This document shows, in pieces, positions 36,619 to 45,048 of a DNA stretch of 64,000 nt. The translations under genes and the position numbers were made by a program. Positions within the stretch are counted from its first letter, which is position 1; every line of letters begins with the position of its first letter. Source of the DNA: Methylophilus methylotrophus DSM 46235 = ATCC 53528. GTDB taxonomy: Bacteria > Pseudomonadota > Gammaproteobacteria > Burkholderiales > Methylophilaceae. The notes below the pieces were generated by a model that was not told the DNA's origin, made no database searches, and saw only the letters and a list, made by a program, of their open reading frames with translations. The stretch spans positions 449,326 to 513,325 of the forward strand of contig NZ_KB905141.1 in the NCBI RefSeq assembly GCF_000378225.1, in the 5' to 3' direction.

Positions 36619-38025
36619 TTATTTTTTTGGAAATAAAGCGCGAATGCGCTGCAAGCAGGCCTCCTTACCTAGAATTGACATCACCTGATCAATACTTGGC
36701 GACTGCGCAATCCCGATTAAAGCAACCCGTAATGGCATGGCCAGTTTGGGGAATTTAATCTGCTGCTCAGTCACGACCTGATTCAGCGCATCGTGTAAAT
36801 TATCGGCAGACCAGTCAGAATCTTGAGTCTTTTGCAGGAAATTTTCGATATAACCCGCGGTTTCTTCCTGGATATGCTTGGCAGCATCTGCTTCATTGAT
36901 CGCAGGCATCTGGTAAAAGAAGGCGATTTCCCTGGCCAACTGATTAAGATTGTTGGCCCGCTCACGATATAAATTTAGCACTGCCAGCAAGTCTGGTGCC
37001 TGTGTATCAGCTACTCCCAACGCTGCCAGACGAGGTTTCACTTCATCCGCAATGCGTTCGAGCGACAGGCTTTTAATATAGTGTGCATTAAGCCAGTTGA
37101 GTTTTTCGGTATTAAATTGCGCGGCAGAAGGCGTGATATGGTCAAGGTCGAACCACGCACAGAATTGTTCCATGCTGAACACCTCATCATCACCATGCGA
37201 CCAGCCCAAACGTGCCAGGTAATTGAGCACCGCTTCTCGCAAATAACCATCTTCGTGATACTGCATCACGCTCACCGCACCGTGGCGCTTGGATAATTTC
37301 TGGCCATCGTCGCCCAGAATCATGGACAAATGCGCATACTGCGGCACTTGTGCCCCCAGGGCTTTGAGCATATTGATCTGGCGCGGCGTGTTATTGACAT
37401 GGTCATCACCACGAATCACCTGTGTCACGCCCATCTCCCAGTCATCGACCACGACACAGAAGTTATAGGTCGGCGTGCCGTCAGCACGCGCAATAATCAG
37501 GTCATCCAGCTCGGCGTTGGCGATCTCGATACGGCCTTTGACCATATCATCCCACGCCACCACGCCATCCGTCGGGTTCTTGAAGCGTACGACTGGCGGC
37601 ACATTTTTAGGTGGCTCAGGCAGCACCTTGCCTGACTCAGGACGCCAGCGGCCATCGTATCGCGGTTTGATCCCCTGTTGCATCTGGCTTTCACGCAAGG
37701 CATCCAGCTCTTCTTTACTGCAATAGCAATAATAGGCATGTCCTTCATCCAGCATTTTCTGGATGATTTTCTTATAGGTATCCATACGCTGCATCTGGTA
37801 AAACGGGCCTTCATCATGATCCAGCTGCAACCAGGCCATGCCATCCAGAATCGCCTGCACAGCCTCAGGCGTCGAACGTGCGACATCGGTATCTTCAATA
37901 CGCAAGATAAATTTTCCGCCATGGCGCTTGGCATAGGCCCATGAAAATAGCGCGGTGCGCGCACCGCCAATATGTAGATAACCGGTAGGACTTGGGGCAA
38001 AACGGGTTTTAACAGCTTGTGACAT
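36619..38025 (-). CDS. gltX: Glutamyl-tRNA synthetase
   Basis: Class I aminoacyl-tRNA synthetase, 468 aa. The HIGH-type motif is FAPSPTGYLHIGGARTALF and the KMSKS-type motif is DDGQKLSKRHGAVSV. A cysteine-containing insert (HAYYCYCSKEELDALRESQ) lies after the catalytic core start, and the anticodon-binding helices occupy the C-terminal third. The gene stands alone on the minus strand with hfq 107 bp downstream. Confidence 0.97.
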   Translation of the reverse strand: MSQAVKTRFAPSPTGYLHIGGARTALFSWAYAKRHGGKFILRIEDTDVARSTPEAVQAILDGMAWLQLDHDEGPFYQMQRMDTYKKIIQKMLDEGHAYYCYCSKEELDALRESQMQQGIKPRYDGRWRPESGKVLPEPPKNVPPVVRFKNPTDGVVAWDDMVKGRIEIANAELDDLIIARADGTPTYNFCVVVDDWEMGVTQVIRGDDHVNNTPRQINMLKALGAQVPQYAHLSMILGDDGQKLSKRHGAVSVMQYHEDGYLREAVLNYLARLGWSHGDDEVFSMEQFCAWFDLDHITPSAAQFNTEKLNWLNAHYIKSLSLERIADEVKPRLAALGVADTQAPDLLAVLNLYRERANNLNQLAREIAFFYQMPAINEADAAKHIQEETAGYIENFLQKTQDSDWSADNLHDALNQVVTEQQIKFPKLAMPLRVALIGIAQSPSIDQVMSILGKEACLQRIRALFPKK

Positions 38026-38106
38026 GATGACTCTCTAAATGCTCAAGCCATCTATTTTAACATGGCAGCATCGCTCCTGCCTGACTGCGGAATCGCCCAC
38101 CCAAGA

Positions 38107-38135
38107 TTGAAGGGCTTAAGCAAACGCGCTATGAT
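38107..38135 (+). promoter_or_regulatory. Sigma-70 promoter ending six bases before an ATG
   Basis: TTGAAG (38107-38112), exactly 17 bases of spacer, then TATGAT (38130-38135). The ATG of the small gene at 38142 starts after only six more bases, so the predicted transcript starts at the ATG. Confidence 0.65.
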
Positions 38136-38141
38136 TCGCTC

Positions 38142-38480
38142 ATGACGCAACTCCCCTCTTCCAGTAGCGACATTCATGTCGGCGAACTTTATGGCAAACC
38201 TGCGGCGCCTGGACAGACCAGTGCGATTTATCATGTGGTTGCCGTACACAAGCACGGTATTACCTTGCAAAACATGGATAACCCACTGAGCCAGTTTGAA
38301 ACCACTGCCAGTAAGCTGTTGCAATCAGGCTATGTGCGACTAAGTCAGACGCCTTATGTCAATTTGGCACAAACGACCAAACGAAAAAACAACGCCACAA
38401 GCAAACTTAAACGCTGTCCTTACACGCTAGATATTTTTGCCGACCGTGCAGACTGCGAAAGACCACAGGTCGCTGCCTGA
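38142..38480 (+). CDS. Unknown 112-aa protein, probably leaderless
   Basis: I do not recognise this protein. It begins MTQLPSSSSDIHVGELYGK, has a central part with HHVV-like strands (SAIYHVVAVHKHGITLQNM), then a basic stretch (TTKRKNNATSKLKRC) and two cysteines near the C-terminus. There is no signal peptide or membrane helix. Support for it being a real gene: a good promoter placed exactly at its ATG, a strong terminator directly on its stop codon, and no competing function for the stretch between gltX and rimO. The minus-strand reading over 38052-38324 has neither promoter nor terminator in the right place. Confidence 0.65.
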   Translation: MTQLPSSSSDIHVGELYGKPAAPGQTSAIYHVVAVHKHGITLQNMDNPLSQFETTASKLLQSGYVRLSQTPYVNLAQTTKRKNNATSKLKRCPYTLDIFADRADCERPQVAA

Positions 38481-38509
38481 AAAAAATGCCGCAAATGCGG
38501 CATTTTTTT
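38479..38509. terminator. Bidirectional intrinsic terminator
   Basis: Arms AAAAATGCCGC and GCGGCATTTTT around an AAAT loop, with T-runs on both strands. It overlaps the stop codon of the small plus-strand gene and follows rimO on the minus strand. Confidence 0.93.
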
Positions 38510-38542
38510 CATAGCATGCTGATGATTTAATAATCTAAGCCA

Positions 38543-39877
38543 CTAAAACTCTGGTGGCGCTCCAATCAGGTCATGGCCTTGTGAGTCGACAATCTGCACA
38601 TCCACAAAATCACCGGGATTCAACCCATCAGCATCTTGCAGGTAAACAATCCCGTCAATTTCAGGCGCATCGCCTTTAGTACGGGCGATTGCAATCACGT
38701 TGCCGTCATCGTCCTCGGTCAGTTCATCCACCAGTACCGTCTGCAGGCTGCCAATTTTTGCGGCGACCTTGGCGGCGCTGATACGTTCTTGCACTTCCAT
38801 AAAGCGGCTTAAACGCTCTTGCTTCACTTCTTCGGCTACCTGGTCTGGCAGTGCATTCGCCACCGCCCCATCGACGGCAGAGTAGGCAAAGCAACCCACG
38901 CGATCCAGTTGCGCCTCTTCCATAAAGTCGAGCAGCATCTTAAAGTCATCTTCAGTTTCACCAGGGAAGCCCACAATAAAGGTACTGCGGATGGCGATTT
39001 CAGGGCAGATATCACGCCAAGCCTTGATACGCGCCAAATTGTTTTCGCTGCTGGCCGGACGCTTCATTGATTTAAGGATACGCGGGCTGGCATGCTGCAA
39101 CGGCACATCCAGGTAAGGCAAAATCGCGCCTTCTGCCATCAGCGGAATCACATCATCCACATGCGGGTATGGGTACACATAATGCAAGCGCACCCACACG
39201 CCCAGCTCACCGAGTGATTTACTGAGTTCTGTCATATGCGTTCTGATTGGGCGGCCGTTCCAGAAGCCTTTACGGAACTTCATGTCCACGCCATAAGCAG
39301 AGGTATCTTGTGAAATCACCAGTATCTCGGACACCCCGGCATTCACGAGGCTCTCTGCTTCATTCATGACATCGCCAATCGGTCGGCTAACCAGGTCTCC
39401 ACGCATGCTAGGGATAATACAGAAACTGCAACGGTGATTGCAGCCTTCTGAAATCTTGAGATAGGCATAATGCTTAGGCGTCAGACGTATGCCTTGGGGT
39501 GGAACAAGATCAGTATAAGGATCATGTGGCTTGGGCAAATGGGTATGCACGTGCCCCATTACCTCTTCCAGCGCATGCGGACCAGTCACCGCCAACACGC
39601 TAGGGTGCGCGCCAGTCACGACGTCTTTTTTGGCACCCAGACAACCCGTTACAATCACCTTGCCATTTTTGTTGAGCGCTTCACCAATGGCATCCAGTGA
39701 CTCCTGGACGGCAGAATCAATAAAGCCACAGGTATTCACCACCACCAGGTCAGATTGCTCGTAACTATTGCTGATTTCATAGCCTTCAGCGCGCAATTGA
39801 GTCAAAATACGCTCGGAGTCAGACCCAGCCTTAGGGCAACCCAGCGAGACAAAACCGACTTTAGGCGAACTTTGCAT
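38543..39877 (-). CDS. rimO: Ribosomal protein S12 methylthiotransferase RimO
   Basis: Radical-SAM enzyme that methylthiolates an aspartate of ribosomal protein S12. 444 aa: UPF0004 domain (about 7-120, with cluster cysteines in [21 protein letters not shown] and VTGCLGAKK), the radical-SAM core with CNHRCSFC, and a C-terminal TRAM domain (about 375-440). SLGCPK is the usual RimO start and separates it from MiaB. An AAGAGAGA ribosome site is present. It is 12 bp downstream of the ZIP transporter gene. Confidence 0.95.
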   Translation of the reverse strand: MQSSPKVGFVSLGCPKAGSDSERILTQLRAEGYEISNSYEQSDLVVVNTCGFIDSAVQESLDAIGEALNKNGKVIVTGCLGAKKDVVTGAHPSVLAVTGPHALEEVMGHVHTHLPKPHDPYTDLVPPQGIRLTPKHYAYLKISEGCNHRCSFCIIPSMRGDLVSRPIGDVMNEAESLVNAGVSEILVISQDTSAYGVDMKFRKGFWNGRPIRTHMTELSKSLGELGVWVRLHYVYPYPHVDDVIPLMAEGAILPYLDVPLQHASPRILKSMKRPASSENNLARIKAWRDICPEIAIRSTFIVGFPGETEDDFKMLLDFMEEAQLDRVGCFAYSAVDGAVANALPDQVAEEVKQERLSRFMEVQERISAAKVAAKIGSLQTVLVDELTEDDDGNVIAIARTKGDAPEIDGIVYLQDADGLNPGDFVDVQIVDSQGHDLIGAPPEF

Positions 39878-39889
39878 ATTGATTCTCTC

Positions 39890-40810
39890 TTAACCTTCTA
39901 CCAACCACTTGGTCAGGGCGACAGACGTGACGCCCAATATAATTAACAATAACTGACTCAGGGTATCGCGTAACGCTGTGCGTTTATGTAACCCAGGAAT
40001 CAAATCAGCCACAGCCACATAGAGCATACTCGCCGCTGCCAGGCTCAAGATATAAGGCACCCATTGCTGCACCAGATTCAACGCCAGGTAAGCAAGCAAC
40101 CCACCCGCCAATGTCGCCAGGCTGGAGGCAATATTGAATAAAAATGCTTTTTGCTTGCTATAGCCAGAGTGCAGCAAAATCAGGAAATCCCCAACCTCTT
40201 GCGGAATCTCATGCGCAATGATGGCCAGTGCAGTCACCAACCCTACTTGCATATCGACCATAAACGCAGCGCAAATCAGGATACCGTCGACGAAATTGTG
40301 AAAAGTATCGCCTATCATAATCATCAGACCGCTGCGCCCATCATCATGCGCATGTGCATGATGATGGTGAGCCAGCATCTGTGTCGGTGCGGCTTGCGGT
40401 AGCTTGAACTTGATGATTCCCTGTGGCTTTTTGGTCACCAGCTGTTCTGGGTGCAGTTCCGGGCAATGTGCTTCATCATGCATGGCATGCATTTCACAGT
40501 GTTCACCATGGCAATGACGCCACAACACCAGTTTTTCCAATGTAAAGAACAGTAACACGCCAAACAGCATGGTAGCAGTCATGGCTTCAACGTTCGGGCT
40601 GGTTTCAATGGCATGCGGCAAGATTTCGAGAAACACCGCCGCCAGCAAGGCCCCAATTGCATAGCTCACCAGCAGCGGCACCCATTGCTTACGGGAATTC
40701 AGCGCAAACAAGGCAGCCACACACACACTTAAGACACCGCCGAGCAAGCAGGCCAGCACCATGCCAGTCAAGGGAGTCATGTCAGAAAAAAAAGTGGTCA
40801 AGGATGTCAT
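39890..40810 (-). CDS. ZIP-family metal transporter
   Basis: Inner-membrane divalent metal transporter of 306 aa with about eight hydrophobic helices. Two histidine-rich stretches lie in the cytoplasmic loop: HCHGEHCEMHAMHDEAH and HHHHAHAHDDG. The transport helices carry the ZIP metal-site pattern FHNFVDG and AHEIPQEVGD. Zinc or iron uptake is the usual role, though direction cannot be read from sequence. A TATAAT on the minus strand at 40842-40837 lies about 27 bases before the ATG. It may share a transcript with rimO (12-bp gap). Confidence 0.9.
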   Translation of the reverse strand: MTSLTTFFSDMTPLTGMVLACLLGGVLSVCVAALFALNSRKQWVPLLVSYAIGALLAAVFLEILPHAIETSPNVEAMTATMLFGVLLFFTLEKLVLWRHCHGEHCEMHAMHDEAHCPELHPEQLVTKKPQGIIKFKLPQAAPTQMLAHHHHAHAHDDGRSGLMIMIGDTFHNFVDGILICAAFMVDMQVGLVTALAIIAHEIPQEVGDFLILLHSGYSKQKAFLFNIASSLATLAGGLLAYLALNLVQQWVPYILSLAAASMLYVAVADLIPGLHKRTALRDTLSQLLLIILGVTSVALTKWLVEG

Positions 40811-40852
40811 GCAATGTTTATCGCGGAAAGGCGCGCATTATACGTGAGTTCT

Positions 40853-40887
40853 CAAAAAAACAAAGCATAAACAAACAGTTATGCTTT
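40853..40887 (-). terminator. Terminator after the HAD phosphatase gene
   Basis: AAAGCATAA and TTATGCTTT form a perfect 9-bp stem with an 8-nt loop. On the minus strand the hairpin is followed by G and seven T. It lies in the 228-bp gap between the HAD gene and the ZIP gene. The rest of that gap shows no gene. Confidence 0.75.
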
Positions 40888-41038
40888 AAAACAGACTATA
40901 TCCAGACACAAGTAATCAAACCAACTGCGCCACAAGTTAGCCGTTGACAATACCCAGACATGGGACAGTGGCATTTAACCAAGGCTCTGATTTTGCCGAA
41001 TGGCGGCGAACGCTTAGTTTTTGGGTCATCAGGTGGTC

Positions 41039-41686
41039 CTAGAGCGTTGCAACCAGACCTGGCAATGCCGCTACCTGAGCGCAACGATGCCACTGCGATT
41101 TACACTGCGCGACGTCTCCAGCATAGCCCCAACTCACCAGGACAAAGTCCATCCGATTGGCATCGGCTGACTGGCCGTCTTCAAGACGGTCGCCGATATA
41201 TAAGCAGTCGGCAACGGACAGACCATGTTCAGCCACCACTTGTCCTATCATCTCGGCCTTGGACTTCAGCGCTGGCTGAAAGTAATCAAGCGCATAGACA
41301 CCGCGGAAAAATGTGTCCCATCCCAGATGTGTCATGATTTTCTCGGTAGGATAAAAGCGTTTATTGGTCGCTATATAAAGCTTGTAACCTTGCTCCTGCA
41401 ATTGTTGCAACATGGTTGCGATACCCTCAAACACCACGGACTGCTGGTAACCCGTGGTGTCGTAATGCTGCTTAAAAGCTGCTGCCAAGCTATTCAGCAA
41501 TGTCACATCCTCACTGCCAGAAAGCCGCTTCAGCGTTTCCAGCAAGGGTGGCCCAATCACATCATGCGTCAGCGGTACGATCAGTGGCGTATTGGTTGAA
41601 GTAAATGCCAGGTCAAAGCAATGCAGGATACTGGGCGCAGAATCAATCAGCGTTCCATCCAGGTCAAAAATCAAATGCTGTTTCAT
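41039..41686 (-). CDS. HAD-family phosphatase, phosphoglycolate phosphatase-like
   Basis: 215-aa HAD hydrolase with motif I FDLDGTLIDSAPS, motif II IATNKR, motif III Lys in ALKSKAEMI and motif IV YIGDRLEDGQSA. It is a paralogue of the gph product at 22750-23394 but distinctly diverged, and could act on phosphoglycolate, pyrophosphate or a sugar phosphate. It stands alone upstream of the ZIP gene with its own terminator; the 114 bp before it show nothing recognisable. Confidence 0.82.
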   Translation of the reverse strand: MKQHLIFDLDGTLIDSAPSILHCFDLAFTSTNTPLIVPLTHDVIGPPLLETLKRLSGSEDVTLLNSLAAAFKQHYDTTGYQQSVVFEGIATMLQQLQEQGYKLYIATNKRFYPTEKIMTHLGWDTFFRGVYALDYFQPALKSKAEMIGQVVAEHGLSVADCLYIGDRLEDGQSADANRMDFVLVSWGYAGDVAQCKSQWHRCAQVAALPGLVATL

Positions 41687-41800
41687 AACGTCTTTGTGTG
41701 TTTTTATTTACCGCGGATAAACGCAGGGGTACGCCGTTCATATTGCAAGATTCGCTTTGCGTTTTTCGGCAGCCAAGTGATTGCTTAAATGAACAGGTGT

Positions 41801-42532
41801 TTATTCCAGCCATATAAAACTTCCCATGCGGCCCGTATCGCCATCACGACGGAAGCTGAAAAAAGTTTCAGACTCACTAAATGTGCAGTGCCCGCCCCCA
41901 TAGACCTGGGTCACGCCTAGTCGCTGCAATCTCTGCCGGGCAATGGTATACAAATCGCCCAGCCACTTATCGCCTTTGGCTTTGAACGCGGATTCAGCTT
42001 GTGCATCCTTGGCCATAAACTGGGCCCGCACTTCGTTGCCCACTTCAAATGCCTCCGGGCCAATCGCAGGCCCCAACCATGCCATGAGCTGACCTGCGGG
42101 CACTGGCATGGCAGCCACTGTTGCTTCAATCACGCCGTCACACAGGCTGCGCCAACCGGCATGCACAGCAGCAACAACAGTGCCAGCATGATCGCATAAT
42201 AAAACAGGCAAGCAATCTGCCGTCATGGTCACGCAAACGACCTGTTTACGGGTGGCAACACTGGCATCTGCACTTTCAAGGCATGAGGATAAAGCGGCAT
42301 CAATCACACGCACACCGTGCACCTGATTCAGCCATACGGGCTCACTGGGCAGGTATGCGCTGAGCAATTGCCGGTTGGCTGCCACATGCGGCGGATTATC
42401 TTTGACGTGGTCACCCAAATTGAGACTGGCATAGACACCCATGCTCACGCCACCTTGGCGTGTGGTCTGCAAGGCTTTGACATTGGCTGGCGCGGGCCAG
42501 TCGGGTGTGATCAATGGCAACTCAGCCATCAT
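41801..42532 (-). CDS. pgeF: Peptidoglycan editing factor PgeF (YfiH, laccase-domain)
   Basis: Cytoplasmic Cu/Zn-site protein of the DUF152 family that limits wrong incorporation of serine-containing precursors into peptidoglycan. 243 aa with metal-ligand segments LNQVHGVRV, TADCLPVLLCD and AAVHAGWRSLCDG and the C-terminal GGHCTFSESETFFSFRRDG region. Its ATG overlaps the TAA of rluD by one base (TAATG), which indicates translational coupling. rluD-pgeF is a standard pair. Confidence 0.93.
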   Translation of the reverse strand: MMAELPLITPDWPAPANVKALQTTRQGGVSMGVYASLNLGDHVKDNPPHVAANRQLLSAYLPSEPVWLNQVHGVRVIDAALSSCLESADASVATRKQVVCVTMTADCLPVLLCDHAGTVVAAVHAGWRSLCDGVIEATVAAMPVPAGQLMAWLGPAIGPEAFEVGNEVRAQFMAKDAQAESAFKAKGDKWLGDLYTIARQRLQRLGVTQVYGGGHCTFSESETFFSFRRDGDTGRMGSFIWLE

Positions 42533-43638
42533 TAAGCCTCATCTTCCCAATCTTCATCGTCAAGTTCGGTGTCATCCTCAACATCATCGTCGCCCCAGTC
42601 TTCATCATCGTCACCCATAAACAGGCCATTTTCATCGACATTAAAGTCGACCAGAGGCACCTCTTCAGGAGGCTCGGTAACACGCATCGCCTCCAACAAT
42701 TCACGCATATCATCCGCCAGTTCAATCTGCCACTCCATGGGCTCATTGGTGACCGGGTGTATCAACCCCAGCTTGATCGCATGCAATGCCTGGCGTTTAA
42801 AGTTACCGATGACTTCACGCAGTTCTGGCGTCATCATTTTGTGTGGAATAATATTGCCGATGCCATAGAGCGGATCGCCCACCATGGGCGCTTTTAGATG
42901 TTGCAGATGCACACGAATCTGGTGCGTACGACCGGTTTCCAGGTTACAGCGCAAATAAGTATTCGTGCCAAAGCGCTCCAGAATTTCATAATGCGTCACG
43001 GCTGGCTTGCCGCGGCGTACCACCGCCATTTTGACGCGCTGATGCGGATGGCGGCCTATGGGTTGGTCTACCTTGCCATTACGCCACAATTGCCCCCAGA
43101 CAATCGCCCGGTACTCTCGCTTGACCGTGCGCGCTTGTAACTGCCGCACCAGGCTGGTCTGCGCTTCCAGCGTTTTGGCCACCACCAGCAAGCCGCTGGT
43201 ATCTTTATCCAGCCGGTGCACAATGCCTGCGCGAGGGATATCTTTCAAGGTCGGCCAGTGAAATAGCAACGCATTGAGCAAAGTCCCGCTCCAGTTACCT
43301 GCGGCCGGATGCACAACCAGCCCGGCTGGCTTGTTGATAACAATCAGGGCATCATCTTCATAGACGACATCCAAAGGGATATCTTCGGGTTCGAATGCGT
43401 TTTCCTGCGCATTTCTAGGTGGTGTGATATCCAGTTTCTCACCGCCCCAGACCTTGGTTTTGGCGGTGGTTGCATTGCCATCCAGCAAGACCAGTTCCTC
43501 TTTGATCCAGACCTGCAAACGGCTACGGGAATGATCCGGCATCATTTGCTGCAACGCCAGATCAAGACGCTGCCCGCCGAGATTGCCAGGAACGACCAGA
43601 TGTAAGGAGGTGCTTTCTTTCATATTTTCAAACGGCAT
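42532..43638 (-). CDS. rluD: 23S rRNA pseudouridine synthase RluD with acidic C-terminal tail
   Basis: Makes pseudouridines 1911, 1915 and 1917 in helix 69 of 23S rRNA. 368 aa: an S4 RNA-binding domain (about 22-70), the catalytic domain with HRLDKDTSGLLVVAK (catalytic D144) and the C-terminal RTHQIRVHL segment. Residues after about 331 form a tail of 38 residues with 22 Asp/Glu and no Lys/Arg, absent from the 326-aa E. coli enzyme. The first ATG is used; a second Met at codon 6 is possible. It is divergent from bamD across 47 bp. Confidence 0.93.
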   Translation of the reverse strand: MPFENMKESTSLHLVVPGNLGGQRLDLALQQMMPDHSRSRLQVWIKEELVLLDGNATTAKTKVWGGEKLDITPPRNAQENAFEPEDIPLDVVYEDDALIVINKPAGLVVHPAAGNWSGTLLNALLFHWPTLKDIPRAGIVHRLDKDTSGLLVVAKTLEAQTSLVRQLQARTVKREYRAIVWGQLWRNGKVDQPIGRHPHQRVKMAVVRRGKPAVTHYEILERFGTNTYLRCNLETGRTHQIRVHLQHLKAPMVGDPLYGIGNIIPHKMMTPELREVIGNFKRQALHAIKLGLIHPVTNEPMEWQIELADDMRELLEAMRVTEPPEEVPLVDFNVDENGLFMGDDDEDWGDDDVEDDTELDDEDWEDEA

Positions 43639-43642
43639 CAGT

Positions 43643-43648
43643 TATAAT
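43643..43648 (+). promoter_or_regulatory. -10 box of bamD
   Basis: Perfect TATAAT in the 47-bp gap between the divergent rluD and bamD genes, predicting a bamD leader of about 30 nt. No convincing -35 hexamer lies at the normal spacing. Confidence 0.5.
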
Positions 43649-43685
43649 GCCCTGAGTTTCCTTAGATAAAACAACATTAAACAAC

Positions 43686-44519
43686 ATGCTTCGCATTTTA
43701 CCGCTTAACACCCTGTTCACGCGTGCTTTTATTTTTATCGGTGCGCTGGCCTTGAGTGGCTGTGCCATTTTTGGTAACCCCAACCCGCTTGACGAAACCA
43801 AAGGCTGGAGCGAACAGCGCCTGTACGCGGCGGGCCAGGAAAAGATGGCGGATAAAAACTACGATAAAGGGATCGAGTACTTCCAGAAGCTTGAAGCCCG
43901 TTATCCGCACGGCGTTTATGCGACTCAAGCACAACTCGAAGTTGCCTACGCCTATTACAAAAAATCCGAACCGGTGTTGTGCTTATCTGCGATTGACCGT
44001 TTTATCAAGTTGCACCCTAATCACCCCAACCTCGACTACGCTTACTACCTCAAAGGCCTGGCAACCTTTAACGAGCGCGGCATCATCGAAAAATACACCA
44101 AGCAGGAAATTAACGACCGCGATCCAAAAACCCTGCGCGTCTCGTTTAATGCGTTTAAAGAACTGGTTGAACGCTTCCCGACCAGCCGTTATGCCAAAGA
44201 CGCCACCCAGCGCATGATTTACCTGGTGAATACCCTGGCCATGCACGAAATGCATGTGGCACGTTATTACATGCAGCGCAAAGCCTATGTTGCTGCACTG
44301 AACCGTGCACGCTATGTACTGGAAACCTACCCGAACTCAAGCTCGGTGGAAGACGCACTGATCACACTGGTGAGTGCCTATGACGCCATGGATCTGACCG
44401 ACCTCAAAAACGATACTTTGCGTATCTTGAAAACCAATTATCCTGAAAACCCGATGATCACCGGCAAGATCAATGAAGATGAAAAAATCTGGTGGAAATT
44501 CTGGGAAAGCTTGTATTAA
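43686..44519 (+). CDS. bamD: Outer membrane assembly lipoprotein BamD
   Basis: Essential lipoprotein of the BAM complex that inserts beta-barrel proteins. 277 aa: a signal sequence ending in the lipobox LSGC with lipidated C26, then five TPR-like repeats (for example GWSEQRLYAAGQEKMADKNY and PHGVYATQAQLEVAYAYYK). The PTSRYAKDA segment and the C-terminal ITGKINEDEKIWWKFWESL are family-typical. It is monocistronic, ending in a strong terminator. Confidence 0.96.
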   Translation: MLRILPLNTLFTRAFIFIGALALSGCAIFGNPNPLDETKGWSEQRLYAAGQEKMADKNYDKGIEYFQKLEARYPHGVYATQAQLEVAYAYYKKSEPVLCLSAIDRFIKLHPNHPNLDYAYYLKGLATFNERGIIEKYTKQEINDRDPKTLRVSFNAFKELVERFPTSRYAKDATQRMIYLVNTLAMHEMHVARYYMQRKAYVAALNRARYVLETYPNSSSVEDALITLVSAYDAMDLTDLKNDTLRILKTNYPENPMITGKINEDEKIWWKFWESLY

Positions 44520-44548
44520 GCATCTTTAGACAAGCCTCAATGTCTACC

Positions 44549-44578
44549 AAAAACGCCTGTTTATACTGGCGTTTTTTT
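44549..44578 (+). terminator. Intrinsic terminator of bamD
   Basis: AAAAACGCC and GGCGTTTTTTT arms around a 10-nt loop, 30 bases after the bamD stop. Confidence 0.9.
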
Positions 44579-44600
44579 AATGCTACTCTTGCTTTTAAAG

Positions 44601-45014
44601 CTAACTTACAGATTCGACCGATTCAGCTGCAAAAGCCTCCTGCTCAAACGGATTGTCATAATAAGCATGCCGCCCCCGCAGCCATTGCCAAAGTCCCGCC
44701 AGCAAATAGGCAGGCACAAACAACAAGCCCCAACGTTCTGCCTGGCGCACATGAACATGCTCATGGGTACGCAAACGCTGTAGGCACTCAGCCGAGCAGC
44801 CCAATACAACATGCCCGAGTGTTAGCGCAGCAAAACCACTAGTCTGCACCAATTTTTGTGCCAGCCAACCCCCAGCAACTTCTATCGCACCATCAACCCA
44901 CCGTGCGCTTGCACCCGTCAGCAATAACAGGCTCGCGAATAACAAACCAAGCAGAGTTGTGGGCAACGCCCAACCATATCGAAAGATGTGGTTTAAGAAA
45001 GAGTTAAGCACCAT
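44601..45014 (-). CDS. Small membrane protein with HEHVHV motif
   Basis: 137 aa, not assigned to a characterised family. Two or three hydrophobic helices (about 13-37, 50-75 and 96-110) surround a conserved-looking stretch LRTHEHVHVRQAERWG, which contains His-Glu-His-Val-His and resembles a metal-binding or degenerate HExxH protease site. The C-terminal RHAYYDNPFEQEAFAAES recalls unannotated betaproteobacterial proteins that share the THEHVHVRQ and DNPFE elements. Possible roles are membrane metalloprotease-like processing or metal binding. It is convergent with bamD. Confidence 0.7.
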   Translation of the reverse strand: MVLNSFLNHIFRYGWALPTTLLGLLFASLLLLTGASARWVDGAIEVAGGWLAQKLVQTSGFAALTLGHVVLGCSAECLQRLRTHEHVHVRQAERWGLLFVPAYLLAGLWQWLRGRHAYYDNPFEQEAFAAESVESVS

Positions 45015-45048
45015 GGATGACGGCTAACCATTTCAAATACATTTTTGT

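Noticed and set aside
38052-38324. Minus-strand open frame opposite the 112-aa unknown gene
   Set aside because: The plus-strand reading has a well-placed promoter and a terminator on its stop; the minus reading has neither.
40960-41337. Plus-strand open frame over the 3' half of the HAD gene
   Set aside because: It is the antisense shadow of a clear HAD phosphatase with all four motifs.
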